A stretch of DNA of 64,000 nucleotides from Mermis nigrescens (Eukaryota > Nematoda > Enoplea > Mermithida > Mermithidae), in assembly GCA_036768485.1 (NCBI GenBank), contig JAVLUZ010000340.1:6535637-6599636 (forward strand). Direction: 5' to 3'. Positions 21,923 through 34,453 of the stretch are shown here, piece by piece. How positions within the stretch are numbered: the first letter of the stretch is position 1; each line of letters opens with the position of its first letter. The notes under the pieces are model-generated. The model worked only from the letters and a program-made list of their open reading frames with translations. It did no database searches and had not been told where the DNA came from. A program made the translations under genes and the position numbers.

Positions 21923-23709
21923 GTTAGTAGAAAGCAGCGGACTCTAGATAATCGAACGTTCCGAGGACGCCTACCAGGCCACTGTAGATAGACGTAAAGC
22001 GTTAGAAAATTCGGGTTATACAGTTGTAGAAAAATGGGAATGTGAATTGAAGCGAGAGCTTGAACAAAATGTAAATAGGAAGCGTTTTTTCGATTCTGTA
22101 AATTTTGTAACTCCGTTATCGCCGAGAGAAGCATTTTACGGCGGTCGTACAAACGCTGTAAAGTTGTATCACGAATGTAAAGAAGGCGAAAAAATTTCCG
22201 GATCTTGTATACAATTTACCCGCCACCGTTCTTTAGCCGATTCAAATAAGCTACAGTGACCAACACTGTAGATTGAAATAAGCTGCAGTGACCAACACTA
22301 TTTTTATTGATGCGAGTCAGAACGTGTTTGATAATTTTTGTGTAAAGTTTGGTCACTGTTGCTTATTTGAATCGGCTAGAAAACGGTGGTGGGTAAATTG
22401 TATACTAGATCCTAATTTCCTATACAGATGTATGTAGTTTATATCCCTGGGTATGTAAAACGGGCGAATTTCCATCAAAACACCCTGTAATTATCACTGA
22501 AATTTTTTGTTTCATTGTATGATAAGCCCAATAATGGTATTATTAAATATACAGTCGTCCCCCTCGGGGTTTGTACCACCCAGTCCTACCATTTCGACAC
22601 GACGGCAAATTATTAATCCCCCTCTGCCGGACCTGTGTTTTTGAAAAGCAGGACGTCTGTGAGCATTCAGACGAAGAAAGATCAATCACGGGCGCCTGGG
22701 TATCCCTAGAACTGTACAAAGCAATCGATAAAGGCTACAATGTAACAAAATCCACGAAGTTTGGCACTATACAGAAATCGAGAAATACGACCCAACGACC
22801 AAAGAGGAGGGCTTTTCACAGAATATATCAACACGTTTTTACGATTGAAACAGCAGGCGGACGGATGGCCTAAAGGATGTACAACGGAAGCGGAAAAAGA
22901 AGAATATATAAGACGATACGAAGAAGTCGAGGTATAAGGTTAGACAGGCATAAAATTGATAAAAACTCAGGTATGCGCGCGTTAGCTAAACTCATATTAA
23001 ATTCTTTTGGGGAAAATTCGGACGACGCAACAATTTATGTCAGGTCGAATATTTCACCGAGCCGGAAAAATTTGTAAAGTTAATGTTCGATCCTACGAAA
23101 AAAGTTAGCACTGTACAGTTTTTAGGCGAGCGCATGGCATGTACAACTTATGTCGTAGAAGACGAATTTTTAGAAGCATTAAATAACACAAATCCGGTAA
23201 TAGCTTATTATGTAACGGCACAATCAGACTTAAATTGTATTCTTATTTAGAAAAATTGGACACGCGCGTTATTTCGACACCGATTCAATTATTTATTTAA
23301 CTCAAACGATAATTACACGGTTCCGATAGGCCGTTACTTGGGCGATATGACCGACGAGCTTAGCGGTTATGGGGATGGGGCTTACATATGTGAATTCGTA
23401 GCGGGAGGGCCAAAAAATTACGCGTACAGGGTTACTATTGACGGGAAAAATATTGTAAATCAGACTCACATAATTCGGGGGTTCCGTTTAACATTCAACA
23501 CTAGAAAAGAGATCGATTTCGATATCATGAAACACATGGTCATCGGTTTCTGTTCAGGAAACGAGATCATAAAGACCGTTTTGGAAAAGAAAATTCTCAG
23601 GGATAATATGAGAAACGTTTTTACCGCGGTGTACAAAAAAGATTATAGGGTTGTGTATGATAAACGTTGTTTGGTCCCCGATTACTGTACTTTACCGTTC
23701 GGCTTTTGA
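21923..23709 (+). pseudogene. PolB gene, polymerase domain (frameshifted, interrupted)
   Basis: Reading resumes after the 4.25-kb element with a T-x-x-R-x-x-x-L-x-x-x-GY-x-x-x-x-x-WEC block (about 21976-22045). This is followed by polymerase motif A (DVCSLYP, about 22427), a conserved GAWVSLEL segment (about 22698), motif B (K-x3-NSF with a one-base deletion in the following WGKFG, about 22985-23015), and motif C (YFDTDS, about 23268-23290). The C-terminus is a natural stop at 23707-23709. At least five frame changes or stops occur, plus a 213-bp MITE at 22200. Palm catalytic aspartates are still encoded, but the gene is dead in this copy. Confidence 0.85.
22200..22412. mobile_element. 213-bp MITE inserted in PolB
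   Basis: A near-perfect palindromic element, GGATCTTGTATACAATTTAC to its inverse, with flanks AAATTTCC (22192-22199) and TAATTTCC (22413-22420). Removing the element and one flank places the codons on either side in the same frame immediately before polymerase motif A, which verifies the boundaries. Confidence 0.85.
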
Positions 23710-23711
23710 TT

Positions 23712-24116
23712 GTAGGGTGCACGTGTTACTCTGGTGAAACAGGTTCGTGGACACGTGTATACCTTTTTATTTTTTCTGAATTTTATTTTGTTTCCCGTTT
23801 ACATGTCGTGCCTTGTGAGGAGCAAGTGCCGGCGATGTGTAGCGGCCTCTGTTCGTTTTCGATTTTGTTTTGTTGTACATTCTCAGCCGTACCCCGCGAT
23901 CCGGGTTAGTGGCGGTTGGGGTGTACAGTGTGCCTGGTGAAGTGAAAAGGTGCGTGCGCTACCTCCTTGAAAAGAGTTCGTGGGCGCACGTATACTTGTT
24001 TGTCTGGCCGAGCGGTAAATACACGTTATTTACACCCTGCGATCATACACTGTCCTATTTCCTTTTGTACATTGTGCTAAGAATGTTTTTTATATTATCT
24101 CGTGGCTGGCGAGCTT
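23712..24116. other. PolB downstream region with an internal duplication
   Basis: Two diverged direct copies of a segment of about 90 bp occur here (GTGAAACAGGTTCGTGGACA at 23731 and a GTGAAAAGGTGCGTGCG...AGAGTTCGTGGGCGCACG form near 23942-23980). Both read a W-(T/A)-x-VYLF-like peptide, but the frames are short and overlapping. It may be a decayed second small gene or a 3' regulatory region. Confidence 0.35.
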
Positions 24117-24369
24117 CATACGTCCACGTCGTGCCAGCTGGGGTCATGGATGCAGTAAACCTGCATTCATGATGCAGAATTGAAGCAATTTTAATTTTTT
24201 AAGGTGTAAACAGCTTTCGATCAAGCTGAGACAATAGAATTGAGTGCTTAAAACTCATATTTTTCATCTATATTTTCTCTTTTTTTGTCTTATTGATGAA
24301 TTCCTATTATTTTAGCGAAAAAATTCGTAAAACTGCATACTTTCAGCAAAATATAAAAATTTTACAAAA

Positions 24370-24765
24370 ATATTTCACAACTTGACAAAAAATTTCCACA
24401 ACTTGACAAAAAAATGTTCACAACTTGACAAAAAATTTTCACAACTTGACAAAAAATTTCCACAACGTGACAAAATGTTTCACAACTTGACAAAAATATT
24501 TCACAACTTGACAAAAAATTTCCACAACTTGACAAAAATTTTCACAACTTGACAAAAGTACTATGCTTAAGCATGTTAAAATATTTCACAACTTGGCAAA
24601 AAATTTTCACAACTTGACAAAAAATTTCCACAACTTGACAAAAAATTTTCACAATTTGGCAAAAAATTTCACAACTTGACAAAAATATTTCACAACTTGA
24701 CAAAAAATTTTCACAACTTGACAAAAAAATTTCACAACTTGACAAAAATTTTTCACTACTTTACA
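24370..24765. repeat. ~20-bp tandem repeat in right TIR
   Basis: About 18 units of ACAAAAAATTTTCACAACTTG, inverse to the array at 13960-14290, with the same single break (CTATGCTTAAGCATG). Confidence 0.9.
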
Positions 24766-25617
24766 AAAAATATCAATAATTGTTTTTAAACGGCAAAGTT
24801 CTCGGTAGTATGCTGACCCATGCAAATGAGAGCAGACGAGACATACACGGGAGTGGGACCTAAATGGAAAAGTTCCTGGGAAATGATGAAAATTAAAATT
24901 TTTCGCTGCAATGACTGTCAATTTATGCCTATTTTTGAGACTGAAGGCTGACCCCTAGAACTGCTATGCCATGCATCTATGGATAAGATGCTCATAAATC
25001 CTCAAAATCACTTGAAATTACTGCGAAATTTTTCATGTTCAACCTGCGACGATTTGTCATATCGTATTTCTCTTTATCAAACATGCGAATGAGATCACAT
25101 TTGCTGTGGTTTAGCATATCCAATGTATTCGCTGATCTATATAGCTGCCTCGTTCATTTTTACTGTAATTTTTATCAAAATTAGTTTTACATTACTTATT
25201 TATTCGTGACTTGTTGTGTACGTGCTTTCTTCGAACAGTAAATAAAACATAAGTACGTCACAACGAGACATGCACGTGGGGGGCATCTCGGCATAGAAAA
25301 ATAGGGAATTTAAGGTGAAAAGTACGGAAATCGATAAAATGATTGAAATTTAGTTTTTATGCTATTTTTTAGCAGAAAAAATTCATTGACACCATCCCTA
25401 GATCGACCATGCAACCTGAGGAACAACGCTGCAAGACAGACCATGCTATAACAGGCGGCGCGATGGGAGCCCCCTCCCCTTACACACCCCTCCTTTCCCG
25501 TGATCTATAACGTTGCACCCTGGGATGACGTCAGGGTGCAGATTTTCACGTCATCGCCTATGTTATAACATAGGCTATCCTACAGCGTTGCACCCCAGAC
25601 TGACGGCCATTACTACT

Positions 25618-26261
25618 GCCCGACTAGGGGAGTATTTTTTTGAACACAATTTTTTTACAGAGCGTAAATCAAATTTTAAAGTTTAGTTTTTCGAGCTTAC
25701 CGTGAAAAATGGAGCAAGAAAATATATAATATTACGACATTTCATTCACTCTGGAAAAAATTGACTTATTTTAAATTTTGAGAGCACTTGATATTTATTT
25801 TGTCCATAAAAGTTGAATATTTCAAAATAATACTAAGCCAACAGCGTCAACATGAAAAACCACCATGATTTGTCAACGAACATTATACATAGAAGCACAC
25901 GCATTGCAAAAATCGTTGAACAATCGCTCCATCGAATCAAACTTGCTGCGCCAGATCCATTCGACCAGAAACCCTTCATAAGTCGCCGTATCTTTTCTGG
26001 AATATTTATAAAACAACATGCAGAAGAAATCAAAATAAAATTCAAAATATGTGCGCATGCCAAAAAATAGAACGCTACTTATTGCATTTTATTAGTGCTC
26101 TCACATTGGAAATCAGTTATTTTTTTCCAGAGTGAATGAAATGTTGTAAAATTATATAATTTCTTGCTCCATTTTTCACGATGAGCACGAAAAACTAAAC
26201 TTCAGGATTTGATCCTCGCTCTGTAAAAAAATTGTGTTCAAAAAATACTCCCTAGTCGGGC
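25618..26261. mobile_element. TIR element inserted in the right TIR of the polymerase element
   Basis: The ends are GCCCGACTAGGGGAGTA and its near-inverse, with arms of about 170 bp (25618-25790 and 26090-26261). The corresponding site in the left arm (about 13085-13105) lacks it. On the minus strand, about 25873-26010 reads a GFLVEWIWRSKF stretch that resembles the C-terminal EWxWRxxx segment of ISXO2/Merlin transposases, so it may be an internally deleted Merlin element. The duplication is not resolved. Confidence 0.65.
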
Positions 26262-26436
26262 ACATCACTGTTAGTATCAGACGCATAATTGGTCGACCGG
26301 CGAGATCAGCCCAGCTTAATTAATTGCGCACTTTTGTTAACTTAAGTGAGCGTTCGGGTCGCTAATTTGTTTGCTCGAGTCGCTCCGGTCAGAACTGGCG
26401 GCGTGCCCCCCCAGGATCGGATTCAGCCGGCGAAAA

Positions 26437-29400
26437 TAAGATCTAAAACGGAAAAAAATGACAATTTTCTGGAACAAAAAAAGCTATCCGAAATTGTCAA
26501 TTATGTAAGTACATGCGTCCGTCTTTACGCCATTTTGACGTTCAAAACTATTACGGTCGTTTCAGCTCAAAAAGACTTTTGGAGGATTCCATGACCGGTT
26601 AACCACCAGACCGGTCAAGCTGTGGACTTTACTCATATTCCCTCCTATATGTTCTGAGCGGCATCAGCATCTCTCTGAATTTCGCGAAATTTATTATTTA
26701 TGCAAAAGTAATATCTTTTTCTGAGATTTCATTTTATCGTTATTTTTAAGCTAGCTTCAAAATTTCGTCTATCTTTCATCTTGTGAAAAACCTTCATATT
26801 TCCCCTGAGTTTTCCATCTTGCAAAATTGTTCTGAATTTGGAATTTTATCTCTTCCGTTCAGCTTCTAAATTTAGCCTTTTATCTTGTAAGGAAGCTTTG
26901 TTATATTCCTAAATTTTCTATTTTTTCAAGTGTCATCTTTATCTCTATAAGAGTTTTATTTCAGCGTTATCTCTCAGCTTCGAAATTCTGACCATCTTTC
27001 TTCTCGTGAAAAAGTCTTTTGCGATACATTTCACCGCTGGAAGTGAAAATAATGTAGGAGTTTTAATTACGTCCCTTTACATTTTTGTCATAATCAATAT
27101 ATGAAAATATGGCTCTGAGATTCAATAATGTAGACATGCACGTGAGGGGTTGGGGTCTGGACCCTGAAAAAATGGAAAATTTTGTCGGAAAAATGAGGCA
27201 AAATGAAGGCCAAAAATGGATGAGAATAAGAAATTTTTCTCCAACAGAGCTTCAAATTGAAGAGAAAGTGTGTAATAACATGATTTCAACTCTATTTCAG
27301 CATTTATACCAGTTTTGTGGTCATTTTGGCCCAGACAAGGTCAATTTTTGACCCCCTTAGATCAGCTGACCCCTCCCAGATCGGCCATACTTTTCGTCTC
27401 CACATGAGTGCTGAATCCCTAATTACTTTGTAGTAGTATGTCGAATAACACAATACATAAATTGGTGTGCATAACTTATCGGAAACACTGAGAACCGTAG
27501 TTGTTGTTTTTAGGCGTAGAACCGCTTGCCTTGAACTACCTACCTACAAACATACCTACTCAATATGTCCAGAAATTAAATTAGATCGTCCGTTCACTGT
27601 TCGTATATCCTGTTTTTAATTAAGCTCGGAAAAGCCGGATAAACTTGAACCTCGGCTGCCACAAATTATGCAAATTTTACGGGCGTACGGTAGAACTATA
27701 CAGAATGCCTCGGAAAAAAGTTAGAGAGTGTGTAATATGAAATGACCATTTTCCGCTTTGCCATATATACAACATTTGCAATTATTATTCATAAGATTAA
27801 ATTACACAAATCTAGTCTGCTGACGTCGCTAGAACGTGCAGCTTATGTGCGTATGTGTGCCGTGAATGAGGATTGCGGATTGAACCAAATTAATGCATTC
27901 TCATAGTTTATACACCGTATCGAATTTTGCAGAATTATTCGTTCGTTTTTTATTATTACGCTAGATAGATAAGCCAAATATTTTTTCAGTTTTTACCGCA
28001 ATGCATTTTATATAGGTTCAACACAAATGTGTGTGACCTAATGAACAGCTGAATCTGTTCTTTTTTTATCAAAGTTTCGCTTGATACTACGTTGCCTAAT
28101 GCGCTTGGGCATGTGTAAAAATCATAAAATTCTAGTAGATTAATTTTCCAGATTTGAAGGACAAGGAAAAAGAATATCAGTGAGAAATATTGGTTGATTT
28201 TAGAAATAAACGTGCGCAAACAGTCAAGTTGTCAAGTTCTGACTGATTTTGATATGAACAATATGCTGATGTTGATGTCTACGAGTTCGTAAGGTTGGTT
28301 AGGTACCTAAAGTCTATTTAAATACTTCACTGCCAATAAAATATTACCAAAACATTAAATCAAGGAAAAATGGCATTATGAAAAAATTTGAAAAAAATTA
28401 CGTTATAGCTTCTGGTAGATGTTCATACCCTGACGTGAAAAATAGTAAAATTCCGCGATTACTGAATAAAAACAAACACTTTTAATTCGAAAGCATTGCG
28501 CATGATATTGTTGCTTTGGTTACAGTGTTTTACTTAAAAATGAAAAAATATTTCCTACCATTGACTTGGTTCACCATCTGCAACTAATTGGGCACATGTC
28601 CATGTACATCCTATCAATGTGATCGAGTCGCTTGTTTTCCATATGGCTACCACTACTCAGATTTGGCCCGTAGCTAGATGGGTACGAGGGGTGCGGTCGC
28701 ATACCCTGTTCTCGCAAAAAATAGGTAAGAAGAAAGAGAAAAAGTGATCTTTGGCTCCTTTTATAAGCTGTTGTCTTATGTAATTGCATAGAATAAAATT
28801 TGCATCGCGTAAATTCTTAAACATTAAGAACAATTTTTATCTTTCAAATACAACAAATTACGTTGGTGTATAGCTTAACTCTCAGTACAAGCCGACTTTA
28901 GGTCTTAATCTGTTAACAGCATTCTCGACTAATTTGCAATCCGATCAAGAAATCTATAACTAGATTTCTCAGATTTTATACAGTAATGAAATAAAGCATG
29001 ACTTGACTGTAAAAAGCAAAAAGTCATCAGTTTTGACGTCTTCAAAAGTTTATGTCATTTGTTAAATGCGATGCTCATTCTTATTCGCAATGAAGAAATA
29101 TGATAGCCGTATTAGCTTGCTGCAAGTTGAGTCCTGGTCATTTTCCAAGTGGACGAAATTTCGTAACAGGTGTTCATCACAAAACTATTGAAGCTGCAAA
29201 CTTGTCATTGAAAATTTGTCGGTCTTAAATTAAGCACATTGTCTGCGGTAATAATCAGTTGAAGATAAAATTAGGAGCTTGAAAACACAATTCATCAAAG
29301 TTCATACCTTGCTCCTTTTCTAGCTTTGAAAAACATTTATCAGCCTTAATCTCAACGTTAAGCCGAATTTTAAGAATATAAATCATGAAATTTTATTATT

Positions 29401-31341
29401 TTCCACCTTCCTCATCTCGTGTTGAGTCAGCTGTTAACATCTGCATTGTCGAATAAGCTGCTCTCCCTTTGTGTGAATATAATTTATTCATGCCTACGTG
29501 TATTCCGCTTTGTGTGATGTACTCTATGTTGTAAGTGTATATTCCGAATATTTTTATTTGTTTGCGCAGAAATGATTAAAGGAACTATTGATTAAATTGC
29601 GATTGACATTGTTTATTAAATATTTTTCAGCGTTGTCAGTCTTCTATAACCTGAAAGCTGGAAGATTGACGATTGTAAGAGCTAGCAGATGCCGTTTCTA
29701 ATTAGTGATTTTCATATTAAGCCGGAAAACCATATTCATAGTTAAATTTATCAGACCAGAATTCCGGCCAATTAGATGGAATTTCTAAAACTGTTTTCCA
29801 GACTTAGAAAGGGTAGGTAACCAATACAAAAAATTTTCTACCTTTCTCCGTATGCCCTTAAGCGTATGAAAAACGTATAAAGTCAATCGAAGTGACCCTT
29901 GAAGTTGATTGCTGGCAATGGGATCAAAAGCACAACTTATCAGTACGGAGAGTCACTTTCGCCTGAATTTTCGTATGATGTCATCTATGGAAATATTTAA
30001 CTTTTAGAAAGATTTTATTATTGTAATAGACATAAAATAGAGATTATTCTTTTACATATTTCATTCTGAGACTGTCGCTTCCGAAGAGTCCATCGAAGCA
30101 AATCCTCTAGTAGTATTTTCTGGTTTATATCTCAGATTATAAAAATTTGTTGCTTGGGTATTTAAAAATCAAATAACACTGAAAAAAGGTAATCTATATT
30201 TTCGCATTATATAAAGATAGCAGTCATAGGGTTAGTAATCAACTGCCATCGCGTTTGCATGCGTATTTTTCGGCTGATTAACGAAGAAGTGGAAGACGGA
30301 AATCCTTTCTATAAATATTTAATATTTTAATAAACCATGAAATGGTTTAGCCGTACTTTCTTACCCTAAATGAGCTTACCACCCTAAATGAGCTTACCAA
30401 ATTGAGCTGATTTTAGTTGGCTAAAAAGGTTTTTTTCGTGCTCTGTAAGAAAATTAATAAATTTAGTGCACGAATTTCGTGCTGTAAGTGGAATAACGGA
30501 GAAACCATTTCACGGTCACAAAATGAGGAACTGATCAGCCTTGTATACATTATGTCACGCAACCAGCTAACTTTTTTCCTAAAATTTAATTCGCTGTCAA
30601 ATGGCATCCACTAATTCTGGCAGTATTACATTTGAATAGGCTGCTATATTATGAACTTGTCGTCCGAAATTTCTTAGAAGCACAGAAAGATTGGTAGTGC
30701 CACCTGGTATCGGAAAGTAAGTGAATTCGACTATTTATAAGATGACTATTTATACATAATGCTACTGATTTAATAATATTCAGCCAAATTTTAATATATC
30801 AAGCTTAGTAAAATAGCTCGTAATAATGCGGATTCCCTGATTATTTAGAAACAAACACGACGGGATATTAAATTTTCAAGTTTCAAGTTAGTTTTAATTC
30901 CTTTCCGTGCTTGTAACCAGACATTCATTTGTATAGCAAAAAAATCTTCTGAAATAAACTTTCCGGGCTTACGAACGCTTTTTGCCTTTTCTGCGACTGT
31001 CCTGATTCACCGACCGCCCAGATTCTCCAACTTTTTGATTTTGTCTAATAATAAAACATATAAAAATCTTGTTTCTCCGACAGTCCTGATAGCCATCCCA
31101 ATTCTTCGACTTTCCAATTTTTCGACCAATTGTGTCAAACGCTATTTTTAGACGAAAAATTTCCGGATCTTCGTCCCTCCCGATTTTCCCTCCATGTCAA
31201 TGTTTGATGAGCGTTGGTAACAAGTGCATTTATTCGTAATGCATTAAGAGGCACTGCACAGAACTTGCGTTGGTGTAGAGGGAACTTGGCCGCGTATTAC
31301 GGTGTTTCCGACCGTGCAGCCTTCCCGACTAATGATATGAG
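26437..31341. other. unassigned region with one dispersed repeat
   Basis: No supported gene. About 27115-27400 belongs to a dispersed family (CATGCACGTGAGGGGTTGGG to CAGATCGGCCATAC), with relatives at 33415-33670, 39530-39800 and 52490-52770. An 80-codon frame within it is not credible as a gene. The remaining sequence is AT-rich, and I see no termini or coding exons. Confidence 0.4.
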
Positions 31342-31520
31342 CAGGGGCGAATTGAAGGGGGCCGCCCTTCCTATGGACCCAAAATATTTGGCGAGACAAA
31401 GGATGGATATGTCCTTTGCAATGATTTTTGGGCATTGACTATCGTCATTTTTCAAATTTTTACGACGCTTCTCGCCGGATTATACCTGTTTATTACCTTT
31501 ATTAACTTTCTTGGCGGCCT
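31342..31520. mobile_element. truncated hAT element of the 38711-39333 family
   Basis: It starts at or just after AGCAGGGGCGAATTG and aligns with the left part of the 38711 copy (GGCGAGACAAAGGATGGATATG against GGCGAGATAAAGAATGGATATG, then CGCCGGATTATACCT). It is cut at 31520 by the next element. Confidence 0.7.
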
Positions 31521-32262
31521 GGGCCCGGTTTCACCAAATCTTGACAAGTCTGACAAGTCCGACAAGTATTCGGACTCCAACAAAAACCCCTCGGACAAGG
31601 ACTAGTCAATATTGTCAGAATTAATTAAAAAAATCGTTCTGACAAGTAAAATTTACTTTCCACCCATATGACAAGTAAAAAATTTACTTATCATAAGTAG
31701 TAAAATTTTGACAAGTCAAAATTAGGCTTTTCATTTGCTTTAACTAGTGTTGTTTTGCTGTTTTTGTACGAAAAATACAGATTTTAGATACAAACCATTC
31801 CGAATTAATGATACGAAAATCATTTTACGCGAGGAAAAATGTGAAAATCCAATGATCAGCGCTTTTTCAGGAAATTCTTTCCACTTTTTTATATCAACTC
31901 GCGTGTTTCATTTTATGTAAATTAATAATTGAAATTTTAAATCTATTCCTGCCATTCCTAATCAGCGGTAAAATTTCTTGAATGCTATAATGAAATAAGT
32001 AAAACAAAAGTTTATGGTATGAGGCACTGAATATGAACGAACTTAAACGTGACATACTCAAAAAAGTTGTCTTATTTCCAGAGAGACAAAGAGAGTTAAT
32101 TAGATAAGTTCTGGTACACTAACGCAATACATATATCTTATGCATCATGAGCGCTTCATTCATAATTTTAAATTTTACGAAGGTTTACTTGTTGGACAAG
32201 TCTTTAATTTTGACAAGAACTTGTCAAAAATTACTAGTTTTGACAAAAGTAGTGAACCCTAG
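31521..32262. mobile_element. Harbinger-like non-autonomous element
   Basis: The left end is GGGCCCGGTTTCACCAAATC, and the right end is the inverse of CTAGGGTTCACTACTTTTGTC. Many GACAAGT repeats lie near both ends. GGGCCCGGTTTCAC-type ends recall PIF/Harbinger elements. No clear duplication or gene. Confidence 0.5.
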
Positions 32263-32329
32263 TTTTTATAACTTATCGTGACAAGACTTGTCACTAGTCA
32301 CTGTTCACTTGTCACCAGACGTGTACTTG

Positions 32330-32690
32330 GGGAAGGGGGGTTTGGGGAGTGACCCGCCAGCATGACAACTGAACCCCATAAAATGGCTGTGACCCCCAGA
32401 ATTATCGATTTTTTTTTTGTAAAAGTTGGTATAAGTTGTAAAAAGTGTGCCTTTTTAGGCGTTTTTAGCTCATTTTTGGCTCAAAAATCTCAAAATTTCG
32501 GCGCTTCGGACCATATGCACATTTTTTGACTAAATTTTGTTCAATTTACTCAATTTTTTCACATTAATTAAAGATACCTTTTGCGTTTTCATGTTGTCAA
32601 AAAAAGCGTTTTGACGTGCACCCATCATTTTTTAGCCCAGAAATACACTTTTTTGAATTTTCTAGCCTGAACCCCCAGAATTCCCATGCT
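32330..32690. repeat. dispersed repeat (GACCCCCAGAATTATCGATT type)
   Basis: It shares a body with 20330-20640 and with the window edge at 63800-64000: ATTTTTTGACTAAATTTTGT, TCAATTTACTCAATTTTTTC, and a tail with TTTTTAGCCCAGAAATACA. It ends at CCCATGCTGTACATG. No gene. Confidence 0.6.
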
Positions 32691-34204
32691 GTACATGTAT
32701 GCTTATCCCAAATGGCACGCTGCTATTGCAAAACAGAATTTGTGTATTGTTCGCGCCACAATTCGATCTGTATCCCGACTTTAACCTAATCATCCTTTCA
32801 AAAATGAGTGTTATATTCGGGCATACGTAAGTTTTTACTGTGACATGATAATGTCTCAATAATTCACTCCTGGAAAGAATTCGTGACGCCCTGCACCTTA
32901 GGAGGAGTCAATTTCCAGTTATCAGATGTATTTCTCCTCAGGGTAAAAATTTCGCAAGGCTACTTCTGATTGGCCCCCGTAATGTAAGGGAAGCAATGAA
33001 GTACTGAGGCTCGTATCCAGGATTCGCCCAGAGAGGGTGAGCGGACCCAAGATAAGCTCTTCTATATCTCGGACACTAGGATAGCTTGAAAAATCAGTTT
33101 TTTTCGGACGTTTTTACGTGACCTATTCTTTAGGGTAATAAAATTCGAACTTCCAAAAAAAAATTTTTTCCTTTGGTCTATAAAAAGCATCATTTTTTAG
33201 ACAAGCAGGCAAAATTACAACAAATACTTAACAAATGGAGCGAAAAATTTTCAGATTTTATGGCAAAGAGATTCACTTTTCCATCTTTCCGTGAATTACC
33301 TTAACTATCAGCAAACGTTTTCGGCCAAGGGGCGGCCAAATTCGCCCCTCAATACAGCTTTGTGTGAGATAATGCTGGCAGTCTGAAAGTCCGCGTAGTC
33401 GAGAGCATTTATTGCACGGCATGGCCGATCAGGGGGTCAAAAATTGAGCTTTTTTGGGTCAAAATGACCTCAAAAAGTGATATAATCGCTAAAATAGCGT
33501 TAAAACTACGTTGTTAAACAATTTCCGATTAATTTGAAGCACTTTTGATAAAAACTTTCATTTTTCATCCATTTTTGACTTTTACTTTGCCTCAATTTCC
33601 CCAAAAATTTTCAATCTTTCCATTCAGGGAATCAGGTAGGACCCCCCAAACCCCTTCCCCTACGTGCATGTCTGGTCAAGAGGTAGCACATTCGGGAACC
33701 ATGCTAAGTCGACAAGGAAGGATGGTTATAAACTATCAACAGTCGGGAGGCTGTGCGATCGGGAAGACTCTGCAGTCGGGAAAGCTGTACAGTCGGGAGG
33801 AGAGACATGTGGCGGGCAATGATGGTCACCAAAATGTAATTTATTGCACTAAATTTGACGATCCGTCGTAATAATGGGATAGATACTTATATGGCCGTCC
33901 CAATGGGATATTTTTTCTCGTTACCAGCTGCATCTAACAAGATTCAAAAAAAGAGGGCTACTATATCAATGATGACGAATATGATTAGCAATTTGAATTT
34001 TATTAAACTTTCATATTTCAGAGGCCCTTAATAAAGGATTAAGCATTTACAGAACTGTGATGGAAACAGAAACTTATATGTCTGAGATCTACTGATAAGC
34101 ACAAAGGTACATACATTTTTGGGTGAACCAATACAGCAGCAGAATAATAAATATGTTAGAAAAGCTCAAAACCTTATTCTTCATTTGTGCTCATCTCTTC
34201 ATTT
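32691..34204. other. unassigned, with a dispersed repeat at 33415-33670
   Basis: The block CATGGCCGATCAGGGGGTCA to CCCCTACGTGCATGTCTGG is a copy of the family at 27115-27400. Short GTCGGGA-type repeats occur at 33740-33800. No gene. Confidence 0.4.
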
Positions 34205-34212
34205 GTGCTCAT

Positions 34213-34445
34213 CATAGGTGGGCGGCACCAAAATTCTGGGGGTGCAATATTTTTCAAAGGTCAAAAAATAGCCTTAAAAATTGTGGTATGGCGAAAAAAC
34301 ACCATTCATTGACGTTTCTCATCGAGAGCTATCCATTAGCTTCAAAAAATTGCGAAAAAAACTAAAAGATTTCAAAAATTGAATTCTGGGGTATTTTGGT
34401 TTCTTGGGGGGGTGCATACCCCCCGAACCCCCACGCCCAGGTGTG
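34213..34445. mobile_element. CATAGGTGGGCAGCA-family MITE
   Basis: 233 bp, from CATAGGTGGGCGGCACC to CACGCCCAGGTGTG, with a perfect duplication GTGCTCAT at 34205-34212 and 34446-34453. Confidence 0.9.
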
Positions 34446-34453
34446 GTGCTCAT

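Larger units (their letters stand above)
12926..26428. mobile_element. polymerase-only TIR element (PolB, 1.6-kb TIRs)
   Basis: Inverted arms of about 1.6 kb (12926-14533 and 24117-26428) enclose a single recognisable gene, a family-B DNA polymerase on the plus strand. The outermost paired bases are GGCTGAATC and GATTCAGCC, flanked by GGCGAAAT (12918-12925) and GGCGAAAA (26429-26436), a probable 8-bp target duplication with one mismatch. No integrase, capsid, ATPase or protease is seen. Without later insertions it would be about 8.4 kb. Known Polintons are 15-20 kb with 6-bp duplications, so this is either a strongly reduced relative or a polymerase carried by another TIR transposon. Confidence 0.7.
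24117..26428. repeat. right TIR of the polymerase element
   Basis: The inverse of 12926-14533, interrupted by the 644-bp element at 25618-26261. It includes the tandem array at 24370-24765 and the CCTATGTTATAACATAGG palindrome near 25557-25574. Confidence 0.9.
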
